The notes beneath the pieces were generated by a model, which was not told the DNA's origin, ran no database searches, and saw nothing but the letters and a program-made list of their open reading frames with translations. Position numbers and translations under genes: made by a program. A stretch of DNA of 55,698 nucleotides from DATATB01 sp036268995. Its GTDB lineage: Bacteria > Planctomycetota > Planctomycetia > Pirellulales > PNKZ01. Location of the stretch: positions 1 through 55,698 of the forward strand of contig DATATB010000179.1 of the NCBI GenBank assembly GCA_036268995.1, written 5' to 3'. Positions within the stretch are counted from its first letter, which is position 1; the number at the start of each line of letters is the position of its first letter. Shown here piece after piece: positions 33,512 to 42,926 of the stretch.

Positions 33512-34189
33512 GTGTCATCTTCCAAGTGGGCAGTCATGTCGGCGCAACACTTGGCAAGCGCTGTGGCGCTGCTGGTTGCCACGTCCGCAGCGATGGCGCA
33601 GAACGCGCCGCCGGTCGCGCCGGACCAGGCGCTTAGCGGCGCGGTCGACGTGCGGCTGAGCCGTGTGTACGCGCGGATCGGCAAGCTGGGCTGGGACCAC
33701 GAGCACGCAGCAGAAGGCCGGCTGCTCAGCGGTAACGTGCAACTCGGCGCGAGCGAGCGGGCCGGGGAATTGGTATTCGACGCCGCGTCGTTCCTTGCCG
33801 ACACGCAGGACGCGCGGCGTGCGTTTGACCTGCCGGGCACGGTTCATGCCTCCATCCGCGAGAAGATCACGCGGCAGATCTTCAGTCGCGGGGTGCTCGA
33901 CGCCGATCACTTTCCGCAAGCCGTCTTTCGGATTCGCTCGGCCTTGCCGGCCGGCGCCCCGCGGGCCGACGGCGGCGGCGAGTATCGTCTCGATGGCGAG
34001 CTGGCGTTGCACGGCGTGAACCGGCCCCTGCGAATCGTGGTGCTGGTCGAACCGATCAACGATCGATGGCGGGTGCGAGGCGAATGCAAAATCAAACTCG
34101 GCGAGTTCGACATTCATCCTCCCGAACACAAGCTGGGAAAACCTGCCGGCTCGCTCGACATCGAAGGCGATCTCTGGCTGCAACGCTGA
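33512..34189 (+). CDS. YceI-family periplasmic protein
   Basis: A 225-residue protein of the YceI (lipocalin-like, isoprenoid-binding) family. A signal peptide ends at about TSAAMA-QNAPP. The domain follows with LSRVYARIGKLGWDHEHAAEGRL, FDAASFLAD, REKITRQIFSRGVLDADHFPQAVF (its F-P-A/F hallmark) and YRLDGELALHGVNRPLRI. The start is taken as GTG at 33512 because aggag (33499-33503) lies eight bases upstream. The ATG at 33536 is the alternative and would give a shorter but sufficient signal peptide. The role of YceI proteins is not well defined; they bind polyisoprenoid or amphiphilic molecules in the periplasm. Confidence 0.85.
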   Translation: MSSSKWAVMSAQHLASAVALLVATSAAMAQNAPPVAPDQALSGAVDVRLSRVYARIGKLGWDHEHAAEGRLLSGNVQLGASERAGELVFDAASFLADTQDARRAFDLPGTVHASIREKITRQIFSRGVLDADHFPQAVFRIRSALPAGAPRADGGGEYRLDGELALHGVNRPLRIVVLVEPINDRWRVRGECKIKLGEFDIHPPEHKLGKPAGSLDIEGDLWLQR

Positions 34190-34356
34190 GCGCCCGCACG
34201 GCTCGAGCGGAAATCTCTCAGTTCGTCCCCCCGAATGGCGGCGTTTTGCCGCAATTCCAGGCCGAAACTGGGCAATCCTCCGGATTTAACGGTTGGGCAA
34301 TTCAGGTTGTTGCCGCCGGATGCCGATCTAGATCCTGTGGGGATGCGCCGTGAAAC

Positions 34357-34947
34357 GTGCGTCCCGGCCAAGTCCGAATCGTCAGCGAAAGTGCGAGTGA
34401 GCCCGTGTCTAGCGTCAGCGGCTTGACGGCTTCCAGCAGTTCGGCGAGCCAGCTCCTGCAACTGTTGAGCAGCAATTCCACTGCGTCCGGCAGCAGCATT
34501 GCAGCCGAATCTCAGCAACTGCTCGCTGAGACCGACAGCGCCAGCGGCGCGGCGGGCAGCAGTTCGTCGGGAACGTCCCTGGCCCAGCAACTCGAAGCGG
34601 CGATCGTCAGCGCCGTCGGCACTTCGACTGCCGCGAGCGGTTCGACTTCATCGGGCAGCAGCCAATTGCAGGCCGTTTACAACGCCGTCAGCCAGACCTT
34701 GCAGGCCAACGGCATTGACATCAATCAGTCGGCCGGTTCGCAAGGCTCGACGACTCAAACGCCGGGCAGCGCCGCCGAATTGACGTCGATGCTCGGCGCG
34801 CTGATGGGTTCGAGCGAGAACCAGTCGATCGCCGAGTCGCTGCTGGGCAGCTTGTCGTCAAGCGATACCAGCGGCAGCGACGCCGGCAGCCTGATGCAAC
34901 TCTTGCAGAACGTGCCCAGCGGCACCGGCTTGAACCTGACCGGCTGA
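34357..34947 (+). CDS. Ser/Gly-rich protein of unknown function
   Basis: A possible 196-residue protein starting at GTG 34357. It is dominated by Ser, Gly, Ala and Thr, with helical-looking islands: QLLQLLSSN, LAQQLEAAIVSAVG, QLQAVYNAVSQTLQANGIDI and AELTSMLGALMG. There is no signal peptide and no cysteine. The in-frame order and the absence of a competing antisense ORF of equal quality favour a real gene, but the start is uncertain (GTG at 34405 is also possible). I do not recognise a family; a secreted or structural role is only a guess. It is convergent with the OGT-like gene, whose stop lies ten bases away. Confidence 0.55.
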   Translation: MRPGQVRIVSESASEPVSSVSGLTASSSSASQLLQLLSSNSTASGSSIAAESQQLLAETDSASGAAGSSSSGTSLAQQLEAAIVSAVGTSTAASGSTSSGSSQLQAVYNAVSQTLQANGIDINQSAGSQGSTTQTPGSAAELTSMLGALMGSSENQSIAESLLGSLSSSDTSGSDAGSLMQLLQNVPSGTGLNLTG

Positions 34948-34956
34948 GATCGTGCT

Positions 34957-37140
34957 TCAAGATCTCCGCTGGCACCAGCGCCGCCACATCGCGCGGTATG
35001 CGGACTCAACGTGGCGCGCGAAGCGTGGTGCGTCCGTCAGCGGCGAGCCCTGCATCCGCTCGCGTAGCGTGGCTCGCAGCTTGCTGAGACGTGCAAGATC
35101 GGTTGCCGACTGCCGTGCGATTCGCACGTATTGTTCGCAGTCACTGGCGACCCAATCCGCGAGGCCCAAGTTCGACAAGATGCTGAGCCCTCCGCGGCCC
35201 ACGGCCGTCTGGCCCGCCAGGCTCACGACCGGCACTCCCATCCAGAGCGCGTCGCACGTGGTCGTGCCGCCGCCATAGGGAAACGGATCCAAGGCCACGT
35301 CGATTCCCTGGTAACGCCGGTAATACTCGCCAAGCGGCGCCATCTCCGCGAATGTCAGCCGCTCGGAAGCGACGTGGTGCCCAGCGAAAAAACTCCGCAC
35401 CCGATCGCGGTGGCTGCCGGGATGGGCATGCAGCAGCAATCGCGCCGTCGGCATCGCCTGCAGAAGAGAAGCCCAGGCCGCGAGAGTCGGCTCCGTGACT
35501 TTGCAGAAGTTGTTCAAGCAGCCGAAGGTGACGTGGCCGGCGCGCAGTGCCGGCAAGGCGTTGATGCCGGGAGTCTCGACCGGCGGACGATAACACCAGT
35601 ACGTCTCCGGCAGGTGGATCGACGTTTCAGAATAAATCGGCTCGGACGCTGCCGGCGGATCATCGCCTGGCGGATCCAGATGCGGATCGGTCAGACGATA
35701 GTCCATCGTCGAAAGCCCCGTCGTGCCGGCATAGGCCAGATAAGTCACTTGCACGGGCGCGGGCTTGCGAGCAAAGGCCAGCAGGCGGTTGCCGGCCATG
35801 TGCATCGAGAGATCCACCAGAATGTCGATCCGATCCTCGCGGACCGTATCGGCAAGTTGCCCGTCGGAACGGCCCACGACGTTTCGCCAGACACCGGCCT
35901 GGGCGCGACAACGATCGGTCATCGCATCCGGGCTGCTCACCGAAGAATAGCAATAGATCTCGAAAAGCTCGCGGTCGTGCGATTCCAGCAGCGGCAGCAG
36001 AAAATGCGTCACGACGTGGTCGCGGAAATCTGGCGAGACATAACCGATGCGCAGCCGGCGATCGGGTGAGGGATCGTTTGCATGCGGCTGAATATCTTTC
36101 GCCAGCGGTTCGGCGAGCTGCTGGTTCCAGCGGCGGTGTGCGGCGTAAATGGCGTGAGCGTCGTAGCCGGGACAAAAATAGAGCGTGTACAGCAGATTGC
36201 TCTGAGCCTCGGCAAAATTCGGTTGCAGCTCGACGGCCCGGCTGTAACTGGCAAGCGCCTCGTCCAGCTTGCCTTGGTCTTTGAGCGCAGTGCCAAGATT
36301 ATTGTGCGCCAGGGCATGGCCCGGCTTGAACTCCAATGCGCGGCGATAACAGGCAACCGCTTCTTCCAGCAGCCGCTGAACCTGCAATCCATTGCCCAAG
36401 TTGGTGAGCGCGATGACATTATCGGGCTTGAGCTCCAAGGCCCGTCGCTGACAGGCGATCGCTTCGTCCGCGCGGCCTTGTGCCCGAAGTGCGATGCCCA
36501 GATTGACCAGCGAATCGGCATCGTCGGGCTTCAATTCGAGCGCCCGGCGGTAGCAGGCGACGGCTTCGTCGAGCTTGCCCTGCTCGTGCAGAGCATTGCC
36601 CAGGTTCCTGTGCGCCTCGGGCAGGTCGGGACTCAATTCCAAAGCCCGGCGAAAGCAGTCGGCGGCCTCGTCCAGTTGCCCTTGAGTTCGCAGAGTGCCA
36701 CCAAGATTCGTGTGCGCCGCGGCCAGATCTGGCATGAGCTCTAAGGCGCGGCGGTACGCGGCGATGGCTTCGTCCGGCTTGGCCTGGGCCTTCCAGATAT
36801 TGGCCAGGTTATAGTAGGCGACGGCATAGTCCGGCAGCAGTTCGACCGCGCGACGATAACAGGCGACGGCCTCATCGAGCTTCGCCTGCGCAGCAAACAC
36901 GTTGCCCAGGCTATTGTGAAATGCACCATCGGTTGGCTGCAGCGCGATCGCCCGAGAGATCAACTCGACCGCCACGTCGAGCTGGCCTTGCTGATAAACC
37001 AGCACGCCGAGCAGATGGATCGTGGTGGGCTCATTGGGCACGGCCGCAAGGATCTGCCGATAGATCGGTTCCGCATCCTGCAGCCGCCCGGCTTGATGAT
37101 GCTCGAGTGCGATCGCAAGTGCCTGGGCAACCGTGGTCAT
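34957..37140 (-). CDS. TPR protein with O-GlcNAc-transferase-like (GT41) domain
   Basis: A 727-residue soluble protein. The first half is about nine 34-residue TPR units of the type AHNNLGTALKDQGKLDEALASY. The second half is a family-41 glycosyltransferase domain, with RIGYVSPDFRDHVVTHFLLP, LVDLSMHMAGNRLLAFARKP, VTFGCLNNFCKVTEPTLAAW and a nucleotide-binding block PFPYGGGTTTCDALWMGVPV. Bacterial members can add hexoses or GlcNAc to proteins, but the acceptor here is unknown. It follows the signal-peptide WD40 gene after 36 bp on the same strand, suggesting an operon. It carries no signal sequence of its own. Confidence 0.92.
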   Translation of the reverse strand: MTTVAQALAIALEHHQAGRLQDAEPIYRQILAAVPNEPTTIHLLGVLVYQQGQLDVAVELISRAIALQPTDGAFHNSLGNVFAAQAKLDEAVACYRRAVELLPDYAVAYYNLANIWKAQAKPDEAIAAYRRALELMPDLAAAHTNLGGTLRTQGQLDEAADCFRRALELSPDLPEAHRNLGNALHEQGKLDEAVACYRRALELKPDDADSLVNLGIALRAQGRADEAIACQRRALELKPDNVIALTNLGNGLQVQRLLEEAVACYRRALEFKPGHALAHNNLGTALKDQGKLDEALASYSRAVELQPNFAEAQSNLLYTLYFCPGYDAHAIYAAHRRWNQQLAEPLAKDIQPHANDPSPDRRLRIGYVSPDFRDHVVTHFLLPLLESHDRELFEIYCYSSVSSPDAMTDRCRAQAGVWRNVVGRSDGQLADTVREDRIDILVDLSMHMAGNRLLAFARKPAPVQVTYLAYAGTTGLSTMDYRLTDPHLDPPGDDPPAASEPIYSETSIHLPETYWCYRPPVETPGINALPALRAGHVTFGCLNNFCKVTEPTLAAWASLLQAMPTARLLLHAHPGSHRDRVRSFFAGHHVASERLTFAEMAPLGEYYRRYQGIDVALDPFPYGGGTTTCDALWMGVPVVSLAGQTAVGRGGLSILSNLGLADWVASDCEQYVRIARQSATDLARLSKLRATLRERMQGSPLTDAPRFARHVESAYRAMWRRWCQRRS

Positions 37141-37176
37141 AGGGTGTGTGACCGATTTCTTCCTGATGATCGGCCG

Positions 37177-39675
37177 CTAGTTCGAGGTGTTCCAGAGCCG
37201 GACGGTCATGTCCAGGCTGGCGGTCGCGATTTGCTTGCCGTCGGGCGAAAAGGCGATGCCGGTCACGGCGGCCTTGTGCCCGTGCAGCAGGCGTAAGCGC
37301 CGCTGGGTAGGCACGTCCCAGACGATCGCGTCGCTGGCCGCAATCACGTTCAAAGCTCCGGTCGCGCACGCCAGCTTCGTGCTGTCGGCCGAAAAGGCCA
37401 TTTCGTTCACGCTTCGGGCATCGCCTTCCAGCTTGCCGATGCGCTCGCGGCCCGGCAGCCGCCAGAGCGTTACGAAGCGCGTGTCGGCCAGGGCCAGCAG
37501 CTTGCCGTCGGGCGAAATCGCCAGGCCCACCAGTTTGTTGGCCGAATCGGGCAGCGAGCCCAGCAGCTTGCCGCTGGCCACGTCCCAGAACCGCGTGCGG
37601 TGATCGTCGCCGCAACTGACCAATTGCGTGCCGTCTGGCGTGAAATCCAGCCCGCGAATCATCTGGTCGTGCGCCGTTGGCCACATCGCGATCTGCTTGC
37701 CGCTGGCAACGTCCCACCACCAGATCGAGCCGCCGCGATTGCCCGAGGCGAGCCGCGTTCCGTCGGGCGAGAACCGCACGCGGCTGACGGCGCGCGGCTG
37801 TTTTCCTAAATCTTGCCCGTCCGGCTTGCCGTCGAAACCATAGAGCCACACCTCGCGAGCCAGGTCGCCGGTGGCGGCCAGCCGGCCGTCGGCCGAGATG
37901 GCCAGCGACATGGCGACGTGCTGCAAGCCGCCCTGCTCGGCCAGCCGGCTGCCGGTGTTCGGGTCCCAGACCTGCACCTGCGGAGCACGATTGACTGTCA
38001 CTAGCCGGCTGCCATCGGCCGACCAGCAGAGGCCATCCAGCGCTTCGTGGCCGTCGACCAGCACCTTCGTTTGTTCGCCTGCGAGATAATCGGGCTGAGC
38101 CCAAGCCTGCCAGGCGCCATAGTAATGTTTGTCGCGCCAAATCTGATCGAAGCGCTCGACTCGGCGGCCATTGAGCTTGTGGAACAGCTCGGCGGCGGTT
38201 TTTCGATCGCCGGCAATGCAGGCCAACCGGCAGAACTCATGGTCGCGCGTGTCGGAGTGCGGCAACAGCCCTTCGGCGTCGATGAAGCCTTGCCGCGTCG
38301 TCTCCCAGGAAAAATTCTCGGGCTTGAACAACTCATCGCCCAAATAATGCCGCGACTCCAGCGCCATGATCGAGTAGGCAAACCTTCCCGAAGCGCTCTT
38401 GGTGAGTTCGACCGCCTGGCGAGCCACGTCGGCACAGTTGACCGACGACTCGTCGCCGCGATTGAGCCCAAAGTAATGGGCTGCCTGGGCAAAGGTCGAG
38501 AGATAACCCGGATTGAGGGCGGCCGAACGTCGCAGGAACTCGTTGACGCGCTCCGGCGGCCAATCGCACGGAATCGCCAGCAGCACCAGGGTGCGATACA
38601 GTTCGGGGTCGCGATCATCGAGCTTGCGGGCGTCTTCGCACAAGGCGACGCTGCGGTCGAGCAACGCTTTCCGCTGGTCACCGTCAAGCTCGGCCCATTT
38701 CATGTGCCGTCCGAACCAGGCATTGCCGACCGACACGCCGCGCAGAGCTTCGGCCCACACGACTAGCGGCGTGGTCGACGCCGGCTTGGCGCGGCTCCAG
38801 CCTTCGACGTGGGCCAGGTACTGTTTCCATTGCTCTGCGTCGCGCACATTGAAGGGACTCAGCCCTAGATACGTCACATGTAACTTGGTGGTGCCCGTGC
38901 CGAAGCGTGCCGGCTTGTTGCGGAATTGGGCGATCATCGCCTCCAGCTCGTCGAATTTTTCCTGCTGGAGCAGATACCAGGCCTTGGCCTTGAGCATGCC
39001 TTGGGTCAGGTCCTCGCTGAATCGCTCGCTTGAGCGATCGCCCAGCGGGTCGGCGGCACCCGCCGGCGGCACGATGACGATCGGCGCCACGGTCTTGCGC
39101 GTTCGCAGCCGAAAACTGTCGCCGGCTTTGGCCTGCCGCCAATACAGCCAGCGCGCCGAGCGGCTTTCGCCCAATCGCATGGGCAACTTGCCAACCAGCA
39201 CCCAGCCACGGCCGGGCATGTCGTCTTTTTCCAGCAGTTCCTTGGTCCACTCGCCGGTGCCGTCTTCGCCCCACGACACGGCGATATACAGCGGCCGGTC
39301 GCGCTGGACGTCGACTTGCACCAGCCCGACTTCTTCGGACAGGACTTCGGGCACGGCCAGTTTCGCGCGCTTGGCCACGGGCGGCTTCGGCTTGTCGCCG
39401 GCCAGTGGCTGAGCCGGCGGAGTGGCGATGGGCGGCGCGACAAAAATGGTCGTGCTGCCGGCGAGAATGCCCGGCGCTTTTTCGGGACACATCTCGGCGA
39501 TCGGAGCCACGCGCGGCACGAGCTTGCCGCGCACCGAAACTCCGCCGAACGTGGCGACCCTTCTGCCTTCCAGCGGCTGATCCGTGACCGCGGCCGCGGC
39601 CAGCCCGGAGCTTAAAGCGAACAAGCCGGCCGCCACCCAGAGAATTGCCCGCCCGGCGCCCGTGAGGCTATGCAT
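37177..39675 (-). CDS. Exported protein with C-terminal WD40 propeller
   Basis: An 832-residue protein with a signal peptide (about residues 1-28, ending GLAAAA). The N-terminal 540 residues are of unknown type, with helical regions. At least six WD40 units follow, such as DGLCWSADGSRLVTVNRAPQVQVWD, GLDFTPDGTQLVSCGDDHRTRFWD and GIAFSPDGKQIATASLDMTVRLWN, which would make a seven-bladed propeller. The ATG at 39675 has aggtga seven bases upstream and is preferred over GTG at 39699. The OGT-like gene is 36 bp downstream. No catalytic motif is seen; a protein-binding role at the cell surface or in the periplasm is inference. Confidence 0.8.
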   Translation of the reverse strand: MHSLTGAGRAILWVAAGLFALSSGLAAAAVTDQPLEGRRVATFGGVSVRGKLVPRVAPIAEMCPEKAPGILAGSTTIFVAPPIATPPAQPLAGDKPKPPVAKRAKLAVPEVLSEEVGLVQVDVQRDRPLYIAVSWGEDGTGEWTKELLEKDDMPGRGWVLVGKLPMRLGESRSARWLYWRQAKAGDSFRLRTRKTVAPIVIVPPAGAADPLGDRSSERFSEDLTQGMLKAKAWYLLQQEKFDELEAMIAQFRNKPARFGTGTTKLHVTYLGLSPFNVRDAEQWKQYLAHVEGWSRAKPASTTPLVVWAEALRGVSVGNAWFGRHMKWAELDGDQRKALLDRSVALCEDARKLDDRDPELYRTLVLLAIPCDWPPERVNEFLRRSAALNPGYLSTFAQAAHYFGLNRGDESSVNCADVARQAVELTKSASGRFAYSIMALESRHYLGDELFKPENFSWETTRQGFIDAEGLLPHSDTRDHEFCRLACIAGDRKTAAELFHKLNGRRVERFDQIWRDKHYYGAWQAWAQPDYLAGEQTKVLVDGHEALDGLCWSADGSRLVTVNRAPQVQVWDPNTGSRLAEQGGLQHVAMSLAISADGRLAATGDLAREVWLYGFDGKPDGQDLGKQPRAVSRVRFSPDGTRLASGNRGGSIWWWDVASGKQIAMWPTAHDQMIRGLDFTPDGTQLVSCGDDHRTRFWDVASGKLLGSLPDSANKLVGLAISPDGKLLALADTRFVTLWRLPGRERIGKLEGDARSVNEMAFSADSTKLACATGALNVIAASDAIVWDVPTQRRLRLLHGHKAAVTGIAFSPDGKQIATASLDMTVRLWNTSN

Positions 39676-39755
39676 TGAGATCACCTGGTTTCCAGCCACA
39701 AACGACCATCGGTATGTTAAGCCATCGCGTCATGCCCGCACAACGGCGTGAGCCA

Positions 39756-39859
39756 TTAGGAACGAACGCGAAATAACTTCCCGATTCCAATGGACCCTCA
39801 CCCGGCCTCTCCCAAGGGGCGAGGGGTTTGCGGAGAAGTTATTTCGCGTTCGTTCCTAA
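39756..39859. repeat. Perfect 24-bp inverted repeat overlapping the EF-hand gene end
   Basis: Arms 39756-39779 (ttaggaacgaacgcgaaata...) and 39836-39859 are exact reverse complements. The 56-bp loop contains ctcacccggcctctcccaag, a word I recall as frequent in intergenic repeats of many environmental bacteria. The right arm provides the last codons and the TAA stop of the EF-hand gene (…HLGTNAK). The arrangement looks like a miniature element inserted at the gene end. Confidence 0.85.
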
Positions 39860-41545
39860 ATGCGAGGCGGCTGTTTTGGCGCGCGATTCCTTGGCCGAAA
39901 TGAAGCCGTCGCGGTCGGCGTCGAGTTGCTGAAAGCGGTCCAGCTTGCCCACGAATTCCAGACGCGAGAGTTCGCCGTCGTTGTTGCGGTCCATCGCCCG
40001 AAACCAAGCCGGCCGGGGCGCATCGGGCTCGCTGCTGGTAGCCACGCTCGTTTCCACGCTCGAAGAAAACGCGAAGGTGAACAGTCGCACCTCGTTGCTG
40101 GCCACGATCCGCAGTAACTGCGGAACTTCGCCGGGAGAGACAGCCGCATCGCCATCGGCGTCCCAGGCGCTCAGCCGGCTGCTCAGGTCGCCCAACTCAT
40201 GACGATCGAGCCGGCCGTCTTGGTCCTCGTCGAGGGCTTCAAACAGCGGTTGGCCGCGGTCGGAAACTTGCAGCCGCAACTGGGCTTGGGCCAGCGCCAT
40301 CAGTCGGCCGCCATGGGTTGCCCATTCGGTTTCGAACACTTTGCCATCGGCGTCGGAGTCCAGGTATTGGAATAGGGCTGCGCCCGAGCCAAGAATGGCG
40401 GCCTCTTTCGCGTCCAGGTATTTGTTCTGATCTCGATCGGCAAATCCGAACATCTGCTGCATGCCTATGTCCGATACGACCGAAGCATCGTCGACCGTCA
40501 GCACCAGTCGGGCGGACGCAAAATCCCACTCGCCGCTGGTGTCGGCTGCCGAATCGCGGGAAAACATTCCGGCCACGAGTTGGGTCAGCCCCCAGCCGCC
40601 CGATGGGCCGGCATGCCGCACCGTAAACACGACCGTCGGCGTGGGCCGGGCGACCCAGCGCGCCAGCTCATCGAAGTCGAGTTGGCCGTCGCCGTCGGCA
40701 TCGTGCGGCCGCAGGGCTTCGGCGGTCCACCCCAGTTCGGCGGCGCTCAGCTTGCCATCCTTGCCCGCGACGGTGGATTGAGACGTCGGACGGTCGTAAT
40801 GGCCGACGATGCGGTGGGCCAGTGCCGCGTGCGAACCGGCCGAGGCCACGGTGGCCGCCGACTTTGGCTCCGCAGGCCGCGCCCCGCGCGCGCGATTGCT
40901 GGCCGCGGGCGACGACCGAGTCTCTCGTCGCGTGAGGATGCCGTCTTCGTCCAGGTCGAAGCGCTGCACGCTCTGGGCGGCATTTTGCAATTCGAGGCGC
41001 GACAAGCGGCCGCTCGAGTCGGCATCCAAGGCGCGAAACAACGGCGACGGTTCAGCAGGGGCTTGCGTTGTGCTCCCAGCGGACACTGGCGCGGCGGCCG
41101 ACATTTCTTCCAGCAAAAACGGGTCCACCCCGGCGCCGCGAAGGTAAGCTTGAAATTCTGCGAGCGACAGGGTCGCCTCGACGGAATCCGCGCCGTCGGG
41201 CGACGCCGCTTGCGCAGCCGCAGGTTGCCGGGCCATTCCGAATTGAGCGAGTTGCTGGCGAGTGGGAACTTGCCGCAGCTCCGGGCCGGCCAGCAGGCCG
41301 TTGTGATCAGCGTCGCACGTTTTGAAGAATTTGGAGGTGGCCCGGTCCCAGGCTGCCGAAAGATCGCGGTTGCCCGAGCGCGCAAACAGCCGCAGCACGA
41401 CCAGTCGCCGCTGGCAGAGAAAAAACACGTCTGTCTGCCAGCGTGGCGCTGGCGGCGGCTCGGCGGCGCGTGCGAGTGAACTGCCGCCGGCCACGAGCGC
41501 GGCCACGAGCAATACGATCCCTCGGCGGCAATCCGCGCGGTTCAT
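39839..41545 (-). CDS. Exported EF-hand protein
   Basis: A 568-residue protein with a signal peptide (residues 1-27, ending SLARA). It has about ten calcium-binding EF-hand-type loops of the DxDxDG form: DADHNGLLAGPE, DADSSGRLSRLE, DLDEDGILTRRE, DADGDGQLDFDE, DRDQNKYLDAKE, DSDADGKVFETE, DEDQDGRLDRHE, DADGDAAVSPGE, DRNNDGELSRLE and DADRDGFISAKE. Start and DUF1501 stop overlap as ATGA, so translation is coupled. It is the last gene of the WD40-DUF1549/1553-DUF1501-EF-hand unit. Its final residues lie in the arm of an inverted repeat, so the original C-terminus may have been replaced. Confidence 0.9.
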   Translation of the reverse strand: MNRADCRRGIVLLVAALVAGGSSLARAAEPPPAPRWQTDVFFLCQRRLVVLRLFARSGNRDLSAAWDRATSKFFKTCDADHNGLLAGPELRQVPTRQQLAQFGMARQPAAAQAASPDGADSVEATLSLAEFQAYLRGAGVDPFLLEEMSAAAPVSAGSTTQAPAEPSPLFRALDADSSGRLSRLELQNAAQSVQRFDLDEDGILTRRETRSSPAASNRARGARPAEPKSAATVASAGSHAALAHRIVGHYDRPTSQSTVAGKDGKLSAAELGWTAEALRPHDADGDGQLDFDELARWVARPTPTVVFTVRHAGPSGGWGLTQLVAGMFSRDSAADTSGEWDFASARLVLTVDDASVVSDIGMQQMFGFADRDQNKYLDAKEAAILGSGAALFQYLDSDADGKVFETEWATHGGRLMALAQAQLRLQVSDRGQPLFEALDEDQDGRLDRHELGDLSSRLSAWDADGDAAVSPGEVPQLLRIVASNEVRLFTFAFSSSVETSVATSSEPDAPRPAWFRAMDRNNDGELSRLEFVGKLDRFQQLDADRDGFISAKESRAKTAASHLGTNAK

Positions 41546-42897
41546 GCGAGCAATTCTCCCAGCGGCTTGCCCTTGGGATCGGCCAGGCGGATGGGCCGGC
41601 CGACATTCGAGGGATTTTGCTTCATGGGATCCAGTCCCAAGGCCGTGCAGATGGTGGCAATCAGATCGGGCACCGACACGGGCCGCTCCTCCACCTCCAT
41701 GCCGTCAGCCGAGGTTTTGCCCAGCACCTGTCCGCCGCGAATGCCGCCGCCGCACAATGCGGTGGACCAGGCAGTCGGAAAATGGTCCCGGCCCTTCGTC
41801 GCGTTGATCGTAGGCGTGCGGCCGAATTCGCCCATCCACACCACCAGCGTCGTGTCCAGCAGCCCGCGGACTTTCAAGTCGGCCAGCAGCGTGGCCCAGG
41901 CCGGATCGAGGATCTGGCAAAGGCGTTTGACGGTGCCGAAGTTGTTGGCGTGCGTGTCCCAGCCCAAGGTTTGGCCGCCGGCGCCATTGAGCGAAACCTC
42001 GACAAACGGCACGCCCACCTCGACCAGTCGCCGTGCCAACAGGCAGCCCTGGCCGAACTGGTTGCGGCCGTAAGCGTCTCGCAGCCGGACGGGCTCGCGC
42101 TCGAGCTCGAATGCGCGCCGCGCGCTCGAGCGCATCAGCCGCACGGCCTGGCGATACGCCGCCTGGTGCCCGGCCGGGATCGGGCCGAAATGCTCGTTCG
42201 CAAAATCGTGCTCCAGATCGTTCAACAGCGCTAGCCGGGCATCGTGGCCGGCCGTGGTCTGCCCGGCGGGCAAGGCCAGATTCTTGACCTGTAAGTTTTC
42301 AGCGGCGGGGAGGATCGCCTGCACGATGCTTGCGCCGCCCACCGCCAGCGGCGAATACTGCGGCCCCAAGAACCCAGAGCTGAAAGCCCCCGGCGAGAAG
42401 ACTTTGAGCGGCCCAATGCTCACATAGTTGGGCAGCTCGGCATCCGCCTGGCCCAGCTCGCGACTGACCAGCGAGCCCAGCGTCGGATATTGCACCGCTC
42501 CCTGCGGAGGGTAGCCGGTCTTGAGCAGGTACGTGGCGCGACCGTGGTCGCCCTCTTTGGTGCTCATCGAACGGATCAGGGCAATGTCGTCCATGCGCCG
42601 CGCGAGTTGCGGCAGATGCTCGGAAACATCGATCCCCGGCACGCTCGTGGCGATGGCCTTTAGCGGTCCGGCGTTGGCATAGCCGGGCTTGGGATCGAGC
42701 GTATCGGTCTGGCTGGGGCCGCCGGTCATCCAGAGCAGGATGCACGAGCGGGCAGCAGTTCGTTTGCCCGCTGTGTGCTGGTCGGCCGCCTGGCTGGCCA
42801 AGGCCGGCAGCCAGCCCGACATCGAAACTCCGCCGACGCCCAGCGCCGCGGCACGCAAGAAATCGCGGCGAGCGAACAACTTGGCAGGCAAATGCAT
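41542..42897 (-). CDS. DUF1501-family protein, Tat-exported
   Basis: A 451-residue DUF1501 protein with a twin-arginine signal (ARRDFLRAAALGVGGVSMSG). Blocks are CILLWMTGGPSQTDTLDPKPG, SMSTKEGDHGRATYLL, GAGGQTLGWDTHANNFG, LVVWMGEFGRTPTIN and GRDHFPTAWSTALCGGG. It pairs with the DUF1549/DUF1553 gene 29 bp upstream, the standard planctomycete arrangement, and overlaps the EF-hand gene by four bases. The family is structurally like alkaline phosphatase/sulfatase, but its activity has not been established. It is clearly different in sequence from the solitary DUF1501 gene at 31629. Confidence 0.93.
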   Translation of the reverse strand: MHLPAKLFARRDFLRAAALGVGGVSMSGWLPALASQAADQHTAGKRTAARSCILLWMTGGPSQTDTLDPKPGYANAGPLKAIATSVPGIDVSEHLPQLARRMDDIALIRSMSTKEGDHGRATYLLKTGYPPQGAVQYPTLGSLVSRELGQADAELPNYVSIGPLKVFSPGAFSSGFLGPQYSPLAVGGASIVQAILPAAENLQVKNLALPAGQTTAGHDARLALLNDLEHDFANEHFGPIPAGHQAAYRQAVRLMRSSARRAFELEREPVRLRDAYGRNQFGQGCLLARRLVEVGVPFVEVSLNGAGGQTLGWDTHANNFGTVKRLCQILDPAWATLLADLKVRGLLDTTLVVWMGEFGRTPTINATKGRDHFPTAWSTALCGGGIRGGQVLGKTSADGMEVEERPVSVPDLIATICTALGLDPMKQNPSNVGRPIRLADPKGKPLGELLA

Positions 42898-42926
42898 AAA
42901 CTTTCCTGTGCCGCCAGCCAGCGCGG

